DNA from: Armadillidium nasatum
Taxonomy: Eukaryota > Arthropoda > Malacostraca > Isopoda > Armadillidiidae
NCBI GenBank assembly: GCA_009176605.1
Contig: SEYY01022470.1
Span: 300,001 to 340,000, forward strand
Direction of reading: 5' to 3'
DNA: 40,000 nucleotides
Part shown: positions 1-23,400 of the stretch, one piece after another
Position numbering within the stretch: the stretch's first letter is position 1
How the letters are laid out: each line of letters begins with the position of its first letter
The notes under the pieces: model-generated
The model's database searches: none
What the model was told of the DNA's origin: nothing
Seen by the model: only the letters and a program-made list of their open reading frames with translations
Program-made: the position numbers and the translations under genes

Positions 1-34
<34 letters not shown>
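1..34. repeat. (GA)n microsatellite, cut by the window edge
   Basis: Perfect AG dinucleotide run from the first base. Its true length is unknown because it continues off the left edge. Confidence 0.95.
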
Positions 35-39
<5 letters not shown>

Positions 40-509
40 TCAGAGCTTGAACCAAATAATAGGGATAAAATGGTTGGTCGTCTAAATAATATAATAACTA
101 TTACTGTTTGAATGTTACAATAATTATTTCTATTGCCTCATTGTTGTAATAAAAAAATTATATGAGACATCAAATGTTTGATAAAAAAAGAAATGCTAAA
201 ACCCACATAACTGGCAATTAAATTGAACTGAATATATAACAATACAAATATTAAAACGATTAAAAATATATTGTTTTAAATTTTTAGAAATTATGATTTA
301 AAAAAATAATTTAATTGATGAACTGTTCATGTTAATTTCCAGTTTTAATATCTGCACATACAAGCTTTCTATTATTTCAATTGAATTAATGGCAGAGGCA
401 AAATCTTAAAATCTTAATAAAGCTTTAAACCTAAAAGTTTAAAGCTGAGCGTTCGGGACTGGAGAGTAGCTAAATAGTCCAGAATGAGATATCTACACGT
501 TTTGAAATA
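35..509. other. AT-rich spacer, nothing recognised
   Basis: No open frame of note, no element ends and no RNA gene seen on either strand. Confidence 0.6.
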
Positions 510-1545
<1,036 letters not shown>

Positions 1546-1706
1546 CGCCCGTGTATGTGTGTGTTAGATTCTGTTAGAGCGCATATCATTAATTGAATTT
1601 GTGAGTTGAAATAAATGTAAACTACTTTAAAAAATGATTCACAATCCAAGAATTTTTAATTTTTTTATTTTGGTTTTTTATTTAATTTATTCATTCTTCC
1701 TTCTCA

Positions 1707-1725
1707 GAATAATAATGATAATGAT

Positions 1726-1763
<38 letters not shown>
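1707..1763. repeat. (AAT)n microsatellite
   Basis: Imperfect then perfect AAT trinucleotide run, followed by a purine-rich AAG/GAA stretch. Confidence 0.9.
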
Positions 1764-1764
<1 letters not shown>

Positions 1765-1953
1765 GAAAAGAAGTAGAAAAAGAAATAGAAGAAGAATAGT
1801 AACATCAACAACAAGGATATTGTAAAATGTTTTTTAAAATTTTTACGTCGAATTGAATTTTATAAAATTTGAGATTTAAAATTAATTAAAATAAAAGATC
1901 GATTTTTTTCTAAAGCTCAGTTGAGGAGATTTATTATTTTTGAAAGGATAAAG

Positions 1954-1994
<41 letters not shown>
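1954..1994. repeat. (ATT)n microsatellite
   Basis: About 13 ATT units followed by a few AGT units. It is the complement of the AAT run 200 bp to the left. Confidence 0.9.
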
Positions 1995-2051
1995 GTAAGT
2001 AGTAGTAGTATTTACATACAATTATCTCAAGTATCTTGATAAGACTGCTTG

Positions 2052-2863
<812 letters not shown>

Positions 2864-2989
2864 GAAGTATTTTATTTCCGACTTGAGTGATACAAGGAGT
2901 AGGAGAGGAGACATTAAAAAAATGTCTTTGTAGTACATGTGTTCTCGATTGCAGTAAATATATTGGTATTGTGTTCGATTTATTAAAAG

Positions 2990-3972
<983 letters not shown>

Positions 3973-4144
3973 TTAGAATAATTGCTATAAAGTTTTAATT
4001 TACATTTATTGCATATCATTTCAAAATTAACTTTTTAAATTTTTATCTCAAAAAAATTGAAAAATTTATACTCGTTTTCATTTTCTTAATTCATTTAATC
4101 ATTTAATAGTCTATTAGAGTAAAACAATATTTCAATGCTCATAT

Positions 4145-8338
<4,194 letters not shown>

Positions 8339-8598
8339 TGAGGCATTACTGATCAAGTTTGGACTGTTAGTTTGTTGGTTTTTCTTTTCTTAATTCAACA
8401 TTAAAGAAACTCTTCACTTAAAAATCATAGCAACCGATTAATGATTTTGTTCATTTTTTTAAATAAATAAAGTTCTTCATTTATTTTATTTACATTTTTA
8501 TTATTTTTATCAATAATATCTTTGTTTTTTTTTCGATAATTTTAATTTATAATTTTGAACTTTTTCTTGACTTTCCATTCTTTATTTTTACTAATTTT

Positions 8599-8600
<2 letters not shown>

Positions 8601-8691
<91 letters not shown>

Positions 8692-8710
8692 CTCTCCTCT
8701 CTCTCTCTCA
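8601..8710. repeat. (CT)n(CTTT)n compound microsatellite
   Basis: About 27 CT units, then nine CTTT units, then a few more CT. The Ser/Leu/Phe open frame across it is compositional. Confidence 0.95.
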
Positions 8711-9181
8711 TTCTCCTCGTCTTATTCCCTCTTTATTCTCCTCCTGTTCTTCCGTTATTTATCAAACCCTTTCTATTCACTTTTTGATCCTTTCTGTTTT
8801 TCTTCTAGTTATTCTTTCATTGGTTTTTCTCTTTCCATTCTTCCATTCTATTTCGTTTTTCTCAAATTTTTCATTCTTTTCTTCTTCTTCTTCAATTCCT
8901 CTTTTCAAATATTATTCTCTTTTTCCTATTCCCTTCTTTTATTATATATTTTTCTTTATTCCATTCTCTCTTCTTTTCTGCTTCATGTCTTCCGTTATTT
9001 ATTTCCTTTTTTAATCTCTCCTTCGTCCCCTTTCTCTTTCTCTCTCTCTCTCTGCTTGTCTGTCTGACTCATTCTGGAATTTCGCAAACAAAAAATATTT
9101 TAAAATATCTATAAAAAAAAAAATTAAATAAATAAATACTTCTCTCAATTTTTTCGTTTTTTGAAAATTATGTGATACCAT
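8711..9181 (+). other. Pyrimidine-rich spacer
   Basis: T/C-rich strand to about 9060. Positions 8921-8980 recur at about 9768-9826 with roughly 90 percent identity. No gene recognised. Confidence 0.6.
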
Positions 9182-9282
<101 letters not shown>

Positions 9283-9495
9283 GGACGGGCCGGATATCTA
9301 GCAAAAATAAAATTCTTTATTATAAGAACTAAAATTTTTAAATTATTAAAATATATAATATTATCTATCTTTTTCTATTCTATTCTATATAACAGCACCT
9401 TTGGCTTTTCATGTCAAATTAATATAGTATTCGAAAATTCATTAACTTGTTCACATAACTACAAACTTGATATAAAATTTTTAAGCTTTTTCGCA

Positions 9496-9829
<334 letters not shown>

Positions 9830-10009
9830 AACAATGGAAGGGTCCTTTCGTCAGATTAATCGACCTTCACACTATTCCCAACTTCCGCCAGAGTTTACGT
9901 TTAGAGAATACCATCCCAAGAATATGATCTAGACTATACCTTATGCCACAGGATAGTACAGGGGAGGTTCTATCATGGCTTGGGCAGCCATATCATGGTA
10001 TTCTGCAGG

Positions 10010-10023
<14 letters not shown>
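9830..10023 (+). pseudogene. Tc1-like transposase relic
   Basis: One frame reads STFTLFPTSARVYV, stop, RIPSQEYDLDYTLCHR; after a one-base shift it reads GGSIMAWAAISWYSAG. These are the blocks between the first and second catalytic Asp of Tc1 transposases (family form SxFxLFPTxGRVYVWRTP, then GGGSVMVWAAISWYSAGP). Only this middle part is present: no helix-turn-helix, no NARPH block and no inverted repeats. The stop in place of the Trp of RVYVW and the frameshift mean it is dead. Its right end merges into LINE copy B. Confidence 0.75.
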
Positions 10024-10934
<911 letters not shown>

Positions 10935-11029
10935 CAAAGCTAGAGAGAAATTAAGATACGTAATAAGTAGTTTTGCTGAAAAGCTAAAAGAGGCGGGGTG
11001 AGCGTAAAAGTGGAAAGATAGAACTGTTA

Positions 11030-11630
11030 ATAATTAGTAGGAGAACGAGGGAGAGGAGCTTGAGCTGAATGTGGATGGCGAGGAGGTGAGGGTGCCAGTG
11101 TGGTTGAGAGATGTGAGTATTTGGGGGGTAGTATTTACAAGGGAATGAGGAAATACGCTGGAAATCGCCAACAGGATGTAGAAATACGAAAGAATGGTGA
11201 GGGCACTGTACCCAATCTTGGCCGACTAAAGAATAGATATAGGAGTAAAGAGAGTAATTTTGAAAGTACTCTGACCCCAATTTTGTCATATGGGGGGGGG
11301 GGGGAAATGAGACTTGAAGTACAACAACAAGAGAAGAAAGCACAATTCATGTGGCAGAGATAAGGGTGCTGTGGTTGATGGTAGAAAGGACCAGGAGGGA
11401 GAGGATAAGAAGCGAAAGAATTTGAGAAAATATTGTGTAGGGGTTGGACCAATTATTCTTGGGATACGTGTGGAGGATGCCGGAGGGGAGAGATGAGAGT
11501 GGACGTCAGGAAGAAGAAGACTGAGAGGGAGACCCAGGAAGAGATGGATGACGTCAGTTGGGGATTCACTGAGGGGACATCAGCTATCAACGGAGGAACA
11601 GGTGATGGAAGATGGAATTATTTAGGATAG
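11030..11630 (+). pseudogene. RTE-type LINE relic, C-terminal part
   Basis: Readable blocks, in shifting frames, are LELNVDGEEVRV-like (11060-11095), ERCEYLGGSIYKG (11106-11146), a short piece around STLTPILSYGGGG (11265-11305), GEMRLEVQQQEKK and RKKKTERETQEEMDDVSWG (11515-11570). This is the family order YLG..., RPxLxYGxE..., KLQxxEMRxLR..., GRPRxRWxDxV found after the RT in RTE-like LINEs, including the element at 13914-17135, but sequence similarity to that element is low. A run of 13 G at 11292-11304 sits at the YG codons. Frames are broken at least three times. Confidence 0.6.
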
Positions 11631-11635
11631 ATCTA

Positions 11636-12660
11636 GATGGAGACGTTAAGCTCAGAGAGAGCGGAAATGGCATCTTTAGTAGAAATTGCAATTGTAGGCA
11701 TAAATGAGTCAGAAGGAGTTGAAGGAGGAGGAATAGCTCCGGAGTCGTCTAAGGCTGAATTAGAGGCAAAAGTTTGAGTGGAGAGTTCAGCTTTAGAAGG
11801 CAGAAAGGCAGTTGTGCAGTCGGAAGATACTAGTGGAGGGAAAGAGGAAGAAGCAAAGTTAGTTTGACATTATTCTGCAAAATGTTGGAAAGGACGTGAA
11901 GAAGAACCAGAAACATTATTGCATTTTCAACAAAGAAAAGGTTTTTGGGTGTTGTGGAGGATAAATTTTATACTATTCATGGATAAAATATAATTTGAAT
12001 GAGAGTAGTATACCTGGCACTTTCTGAGTGCCAGATTTTTTCGAGGTAGCTAAATCTGGCAACCTAAGCGTAACGGTCTTTTCGGCATTTGCTTGCAATG
12101 CTGCATTCTCAGGGACCTTCTTGACCTTTTATTTGTCGGTTCACGGACCCACGCGGACCCCCGGACCCCCAGATTCGAACCAATTTCATCCAGACTGAAC
12201 CGCAAAGAAAATGGTCAGGAAAGAGAGTGAGATGAACGTAGTGATTTTGCAAACTCAGGTAACTTCCTGATACCATTTTTGGGGGGTTCACAGGGCCCCG
12301 TGGGGACTCCTTCCCCAGGCTTGATGCCAATTTCAATGGATTGACCCCCAAAATGGTGTCAGGAAAGAGCGTGAGGTCAATTTGAGAGTAGTGAGTTATC
12401 AAAATCCCGTTAGGCTTAAGTTGCCAGATTTAGCTACCTCGAAAAAATCTGGCACCGAAAGTGCCAGGTATGCTACTGATGAGTTTTTTGAGTTTGAAGA
12501 CGACGATAGTCCTGAAGGCAACATCCTTGCAGCGAATAGCATGGGGACAAGCAAAGTTAAACCAAAGTTCGTTAGGCTTGGTAGAAGGGAAAGAATATGG
12601 AATGTAGCCTCCATGCCAGGGAGAATCTTTTCAGTAATAAGCTAGGCACACTCCGAAGGA
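11636..12660 (-). pseudogene. Jockey-like LINE fragment (end of endonuclease to start of RT), split by a foldback element
   Basis: Minus-strand reading from 12660 gives WHGGYIPYSFPSTKPNELWF, then ACPHAIRCKDVAFRT (12640-12495), resembling the endonuclease-RT linker of Jockey pols (KPWFNxACxxAIxxRDxAFR). After a 475-bp insertion the reading resumes with SRPFQHFAE, stop, CQTNFASSSFPPLVSSDCTT, then TFASNSALDDSGAIPPPSTP, then MPTIAISTKDAISALSELNV (about 11915-11650). The fragment ends before RT motif 1. It is a different family from copies A-J, to judge from the linker sequence. Its 5' side is bounded by (TA)n at 12680. Confidence 0.7.
12004..12478. mobile_element. Foldback (non-autonomous, inverted-repeat) element
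   Basis: Two ~74-bp terminal inverted repeats, at 12004-12078 and about 12405-12477, start AGTAGTATACCTGGCACTTT and AGTAGCATACCTGGCACTTT and match nearly perfectly to the CTGGCAAC..TAAGCCTAACG-type inner edge. The sequence ATGAG flanks both sides (11999-12003 and 12479-12483), a candidate 5-bp target duplication. The element interrupts a LINE reading frame that resumes on the far side. The middle is GC-rich and contains two related direct copies of a segment that includes GGAAAGAGNGTGAGNT (near 12217 and 12362). No transposase is encoded; the superfamily is not known to me. Confidence 0.8.
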
Positions 12661-12676
12661 CCGCTCCCACGGAAGC

Positions 12677-12785
<109 letters not shown>

Positions 12786-12899
12786 ACCATTACTCACGGG
12801 CATAATTAAAAGATTTTAAAAAAAATAATAATAAAAAAAAAACGCTCAATCTCATTATAATAATAATAATATAAAAAAAACGCTCAATTCGAACCTACC
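12786..12899. repeat. A-rich 3' flank with a duplicated segment
   Basis: A/AAT-rich. The motif AAAAAACGCTCAAT occurs at 12838-12851 and again at 12875-12888, giving a ~37-bp duplication that includes (AAT)n. It may be the tail region of the minus-strand LINE next to it. Confidence 0.6.
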
Positions 12900-13918
<1,019 letters not shown>

Positions 13919-13966
13919 TACCATCTTATATATATATTTTCTCACCTTTCTCACCAAGCGCAAAGA

Positions 13967-14968
13967 TTAGGGCAACGCCCTGTCATTTACGAAGCCCCTC
14001 CACACGCCTCTGTTCCGGTATACTTCCTCCTCTTCCACTTCTGCAATGGTGCGTCCTCTCTTCAGAATGGCGTCCGACACTCCATCCCTCCATCTCTTCC
14101 TCGGTCTTCCCACTGGTCGTCCCCCCTCAGGATGCCAGTCATAAAATATGGCAGGGTATCTCCCACCATCCATCCTCCTGACATGTCCATACCACTTCAG
14201 CTGCTGTCTCTCTACCAAGTCCAGAATAGGCGCCACTTCCAATTCCTCCCTAATTTCTGAACTTCTCCTTCTCTCCCATCTGCTCACTCCTACTATCAAC
14301 CTAAGGACCCTCATTTCTGCAGCCTCCACCCTGCTTTTAGTTCGGGTTGTTAATGTCCATGCCTCCGAACCATACATAAGCAATGGTCGCAGCATCGTTG
14401 TGTATACAAGCACCTTCACCCTCCTTGGCACGTGTCTATTTCTCAAGAGTGGGTATAATTGCCTCACCCCTCTCGAGAATTTATCAATTCTTTCCTCAAT
14501 TTCCCTTGCCATATCTCCGTTTGAGTTCACTGTGACCCCCAAATAGCTAAACTTTTCTGCTTCTTTCACCAACACACCATCCACTCGTATTACAGTACCA
14601 TCCTGTACTCTCGAGATTTTCATCACCTCAGTCTTTTCCTTATTTATTTTCATTCCTTCTAGTTGTAGAACATCGAACCACCTATTTATGGCTTCCTGCA
14701 AAGATACCATGTCCTTTGAAACTACCGCTATGTCATCAGCATACACCATCAACAGACCCACCTCCTCCTCGAGACCCACTTCTCTTATGCATCTATCCAT
14801 AAATATTATGAAAAGCAGCGGCGATAGCACTCCTCCCTGTCTAACCCCAGCTGTCACATCAAACCAGTCTCCCACACCATATGACGTTCTAACTGCGCTC
14901 TTACTTACTTCATACATACCCTTTATTACTCTGATAACCTTTGGGTCTATTGCGTAGTATAGGGTCAC
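13967..14968 (-). pseudogene. RTE-like pol, 3' part: RT motifs B-C to C-terminus
   Basis: A 333-codon open frame, the downstream frame of the broken pol. Positions are in this piece. YYAIDPKVIRVIKGMY is at 4-19 (helix after motif A); VRQGGVLSPLLF at 42-53 is motif B; MVYADDIAVV at 74-83 carries the catalytic YADD, intact; EKFSYLGVTVNSNGD is motif E-like. The thumb and C-terminal region has [42 protein letters not shown] and [11 protein letters not shown]. It has no internal stop. The presumed first residues overlap the upstream frame by about 59 bp. This part alone could not act because it lacks motif A and the endonuclease. Confidence 0.85.
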
Positions 14969-16844
14969 TTAGTGCATCCCACAAACTCTCTCTGGGCACA
15001 GTATCGAAAGCCTTTTCCAAATCGACAAATGCCAGATATATATCTTTTGCCCATTCCCAGTTTTTCTCTATTAACATCTTGAGACTAAATATTAGGTCCG
15101 TAGTTCCCCTACCTGGTCTAAATCCATGTTGAGCCTCATTCAGTTTATTTTCAACCATCTCTCTCAACCTTTTTTCCAATATTCTTTCATATATTTTACA
15201 TGTATGGTTAAGCAAAGATACACCTCTATAGTTGTTACAATCACTTTTGTCGTTCTTCTTAAACACTGGACATATAATCGCTTTACCCCACTCTCTTGGT
15301 ACTCTCTCCTCCTTCCAAAAACCGTCAATCATTCTAAACATCCACAACACCACATCTTCCCCAGCTTTGAAAATTTCCGCTGGTAATTCGTCACATCCCG
15401 GGCTCTTCCCATTTTTCATGCCACTTATTGCATTTTTAACCTCATTTAAAGTAATTGACCTTTCCTCCTCTCGACCCTCTGCCAAATCAACCTGTTGCAC
15501 TGGTTCAACCAAGACCTCCACCCTTCCATTGTACAACTCAGAGTAGTATTCCCGCCATCTACTCTGAACCTTCTTCGGCTCAACTTGCAATATACCATCT
15601 TTATCTTTTACTGCATGAGACGCTGCTGCTTCTCCCTTCTTAAACTTCCTTGAGATGTTGTAAATTAGCTTCTTAGTTCCTCTCATATCCTGTCTAAGTT
15701 GTTCTCCTATTCTTTCCCATGATTGTTCCTTAGCTATCCTTTTCAACTCCTCTGCTCTGTTTCTCTTCTCGACATATTCCAATCTAGTCTCAGGGCTTCT
15801 CCTTTTCATCCATTTCCTAAATGCCTCTGTCTTCTCCTTTACCGCCAGGCTTACATCATCTGTCCACCAAGCAGTTCTCTTCTTTCTACCTCCCATCCTC
15901 TTAACTCCTAACGTTTCTCTAGCACATCTCTTTATATTATCCTTGAAGTTTTTCCATTCCTCTTCCACCCCTCCAAATACCTCCTCGTTATTTGGTTTAC
16001 AAGTTCTTATCTTCTCATTTAGTGTGTTAACCACCTGTTCTTCTTTTAACTTTTCTACCACTATCCTTTCCCTTATAATTCTCCTTGGCCTCTCCGGACT
16101 CTCCAAATTAAATTTACCCAGTAGCAGCCTATGGTCTGAATCCAGCGACACAGATGGGATGCTCTTTACATCATTTACAATTCTCTTATCATTAACCATT
16201 ATCAAATCTATCATTGATTTTTCCGTATAGCTTCCTACATCTCCATTCCATCTGTACCAAGTCCACTTATGTGATTCTCTATGTGAATGAAAAGTATTCA
16301 TTATTGCCAAGTTATTTCCAACAGCAAAATCCAGTAGACGCTCGCCCTCTGTATTCCTCTCACCCATTCCATAAGCCCCCAACACCGCCTCTATGCCTTC
16401 CCTCTCTCTCCCAACATGAGCGTTGAAATCACCCATAAGTATTTTCACTTCCGCATTTATGCCATCATATGTGTTCTGCAACTGCTCATAAAACTCTACC
16501 TTCTCATTTAACGGTCTTCCTTGATGTGGGGCATAAACTTGAATCAGTCCCACTCTCCTGTCTCCCAACTTAAGTACTACTGCCATCATTCTATCATTTT
16601 TATGAACAACTTTCTCCACTCGGTCAGCAACCTCTGGCGACAAGATCAGTGCGACGCCATATTTTCTTTCCCCTTCTCTTCCTGTAAACAACATTCGATA
16701 GTCTCGGTGTAGCACCTTGCAACCTTTCCCATTTAAACGTGTCTCGCAGACTCCCAAGACACACAATCTTCGCTCTCCCATCATCTCCACTATCTCTTCC
16801 TCTTTTCCCTCCAATGTACTTGCATTAATTGTACCAATGCGCAT
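14910..16844 (-). pseudogene. RTE-like pol, 5' part: AP endonuclease and RT motifs 0-A
   Basis: Open frame extends from 16967; I place the start at the ATG at 16844 because the protein from there (MRIGTINAS...) begins as AP-endonuclease LINE proteins do, and upstream codons lie in the leader with only a GTG. Numbering from 16967: endonuclease 42-290 with CETRLNG (74-80), MGDFNAHVG (178-186), MIDLIM (252-257) and SLDSDHRLLL (274-283), so the key Glu, Asp-Asn and Asp-His residues are present. RT follows with NGKSPGCDELPAEIFK (519-534), WGKAIICPVF (560-569), NYRGVSLL (579-586), QHGFRPGRGTTD (613-624) and motif A FVDLEKAFDTV (647-657). After SLWDALS the frame runs into about 20 foreign codons and a stop. 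One extra base (or two lost) near 14950 explains the break. Proteins of this type are often labelled craniofacial development protein 2-like in databases by mistake. Confidence 0.88.
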
Positions 16845-17135
16845 AGTCAATTTTCGTAGTCCATTTTCTCGCCGTGTCAGCAACCGAAAAGATCCGTTTG
16901 GGTTCCGAGGCTCCGCTTGCGCAACTTGAGCTATAACAATCCACTGTCGGCTAGCTAAGCCTGTCACAGCTTCTCGGAGTTACCAATTAGTACCTTCGGA
17001 ATTTCTATTGCCCCCATACGGTTACAAGGACCCTACAACAATCCTCGGGCAGAAATCCCGTCGGGTTAAGCCGCTGCACCTCTTCAAGGTTAAGCAACTC
17101 CTTGTCAGGGTGGTTGAGCACCACTGACCACATCT

Positions 17136-17851
<716 letters not shown>

Positions 17852-17866
17852 CTTTTTTCATATATA

Positions 17867-20464
<2,598 letters not shown>

Positions 20465-23400
20465 TAAGCATATTTTATGTTAATTATATATTATAGCATA
20501 CTCTTATATGTTACTCAATTCATATTAAAACTAATATATGATACGTTTGATAAAAATATAAAATGTGAGGCGTTCGATAGTTATATAGTAATATATAATA
20601 AATTTATATATTTATTATATTAGATAATCATATTATAATATATGTGAGGTAAAAGAATTTATCTATAAAGTAATCATTCTTTACTTCTCATATATTATCT
20701 ACTGGCGTTATTAAAATATATATTTATTTATTAGGTATAATATTTATAGACTATCTGAAAATGTTTTAATAAGGGGAAATTACAATAAACTATTATATAT
20801 TATTAAACGTTATATTCCATTATCAAATTCATTTAAACTAACTTATGATAATTACTGATAATATGTAAAAGAAGGATGTGTAGATATTGTGAGTAAGCAA
20901 AAATTTAGGTTTGGAAAAAGGGCTAGTATACACATATGTGCATAGTATGCGGTAGTAACGATAAAGGCTAGGTATATATATATATATTATATATAATTAT
21001 TAAAAATTATATGTGAGGAAAAGTAATCTCAAGACTTCATGCCATTAATTAAATATAATCACTATATTTGTCTTTTCAATATATTTTTGGAATTTCTTAT
21101 ACTAGAAAGGTTTAAGGGATAAATATACAAAACTTTATTTAAAACTGTATATAAATATTCCTATTTCAAATTTCAGTAAACTTAAGTTGAGAAAAATATA
21201 TTATAAATGTGAGTGATCGATTTGTCGATAGTGGTTTTAAATAATTTATGTAATCATTATATGGAAAAGAATAACAGACTCTTCCTATATATATTCTGGG
21301 TATCGTTACTCTCAGTATTTGTAGATATATATTATTGACTCAATTCGATGAATTCGAAGTAGAAATACGCAAATCAATCTACTGCTAGAACGATAAATAT
21401 CCAGTTTCGATACAATTCATTATGACTCCACTTAGCGATGTAGAATATAGTTTACCAAACTGACTGTATTTGAGCAACCTCGGCAGACTCTCTTAGTAGG
21501 GTTTTAAATAATATAAATATATTGAAATCTAGCATACCATAAATGCGAATAAAGAAGGAATCAGGATTATATTGATACCTTCATATATAATTATTACTGG
21601 GTTCGATTCTCAAAATTATTATTACATAACTATAATCTGACTAAAATCGTAAATGTTAAGGGAAATACTAAACTTATTCAAACGATATTCCATTCAACTT
21701 CATTAAAGTAAGTGTTAAAAATATAAATATGAGGCAAAAGTCTGATTAATTTCCATATAAAGATTCTAAATATAAATGTGAGACGTTCGATATTGGTATT
21801 ATATAATTTAGAATCATTATATGTTAAAGAATCAAACTCCTGCCTCAAATTATCTGTGAGGTATACGTTCCTAAATTATATTTATCAGGTTAAATATATG
21901 CGTGATTCTTGCCCTGAAGGTAAACTTGCCGTATGTGTGAGATGAAGATACAAAAATTATACTTTTTAAATGTGATAGTAATTTCTATAAATATATCAAA
22001 TATTCTCATAGACAAGCTATACAGAGTTCTTAGAGTAGTGAGCACAAAATATAAATGTTGAGGCGTTCTCGAATACGAAGTGGTACTATTATATAATACT
22101 TAATTTATAGAATTTATATATATATATGTAAAGTGAAAATAGAATGCCTTGCCTATATTATCTAGTGAGTACGTCGTTTCCTAATATGATTTTAGAATAT
22201 GGATATCAAAAAGTGTTATAAGGGAAATTACAAAATACTAGATTTTAAATAACGTAATATATTCCATCTCAATATTTCCAATTATATTAGAATAATACCT
22301 AAGGATATATAGTTATGAGGGGATAAAAATATATATAATGTGAGGATACCCTAGTTCTCAGACCTCCTTAAGTAAGGTATTATATTATATTTATGTAATT
22401 ATAGGCACGAGTTCTGCCATGTAATGAGGATAAGAATCAGACTTTTGGTGCGCCTCAGATTTAGCTGCCTCGTGTCGCTTCGTCTCACGAATATACATTA
22501 CTTAATTCAATTAGATCCCATTAATAAAGTCGATAATAAACGATGTATAAAGAGGTGAGGCATACATACTCACAATGAACTCATTATTTAAATTTCTCAT
22601 AAAAGAAATAATATCTCCATGTCATACCTGATCTTCATCTTTATAAATCTTATTAGTCTCTTGTTAAGAGCCAAAAAATAATCTGTAAACTACTAGATAA
22701 GCGAAGCAGGCTCTCAAGAGTAAATGTACTGATACAAGTCATTCCTTTCGGTATCATTATCGTTTGGGTAATAGAGTTGAGTCCGATTCTAGCTTCCCGA
22801 AGCCCTGGAGTTGGTATTACTCTATAGAATTTAGAGGATTCATTCGTATAGATGAGAAGCGAAAACTTATAATTTAATTTCTCTTTACTCAGCTGCTCTC
22901 CATAGATATAATACTCGCGAGCGGTGACTAGTAGTCCTCAAGAGCTTACCTGATTCAGGTTAATCGTGACATAAGCTCTACTTAGAAGCACTAACGGATC
23001 GACTGAATCTGCGAAAGTAATTATAGGCGAAGCAACTTCATTTATGACCGATACACCTTAATCATTCCATCTAAATTTCAATGCTAACCTACGTACCGCG
23101 TTCGCAAAAAATCAAAAGATGCCTCGAGGCTGTTCTGATATATTTTATTATATTTAATATTAAGTGAGAATCATGAAACTTAGATTTAAAGAATATTGTA
23201 CAATAACAAGGTACCGCCCAGAAGCTGCTCTCACATGCATAATAATCTTAGGGTCTACAATATTTTAGGTAAAGACAATCGATAGAACAAATATAGAATT
23301 CGGAATGCTTCTAGAACACGCGCAGAAATACATACAAATACCCTTAAGTCTATATACACACGTAAGTAATTTACACATTTAACTGCTCAATATTCAAACT

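Noticed and set aside
8555..9067. 170-codon Ser/Leu/Phe-rich open frame
   Set aside because: It is the translation of a CT/CTTT microsatellite and pyrimidine tract, with no domain or gene structure.
14148..16929. Several plus-strand frames of 60-130 codons
   Set aside because: They are antisense shadows of the RTE-like pol on the minus strand, whose motifs are unambiguous.
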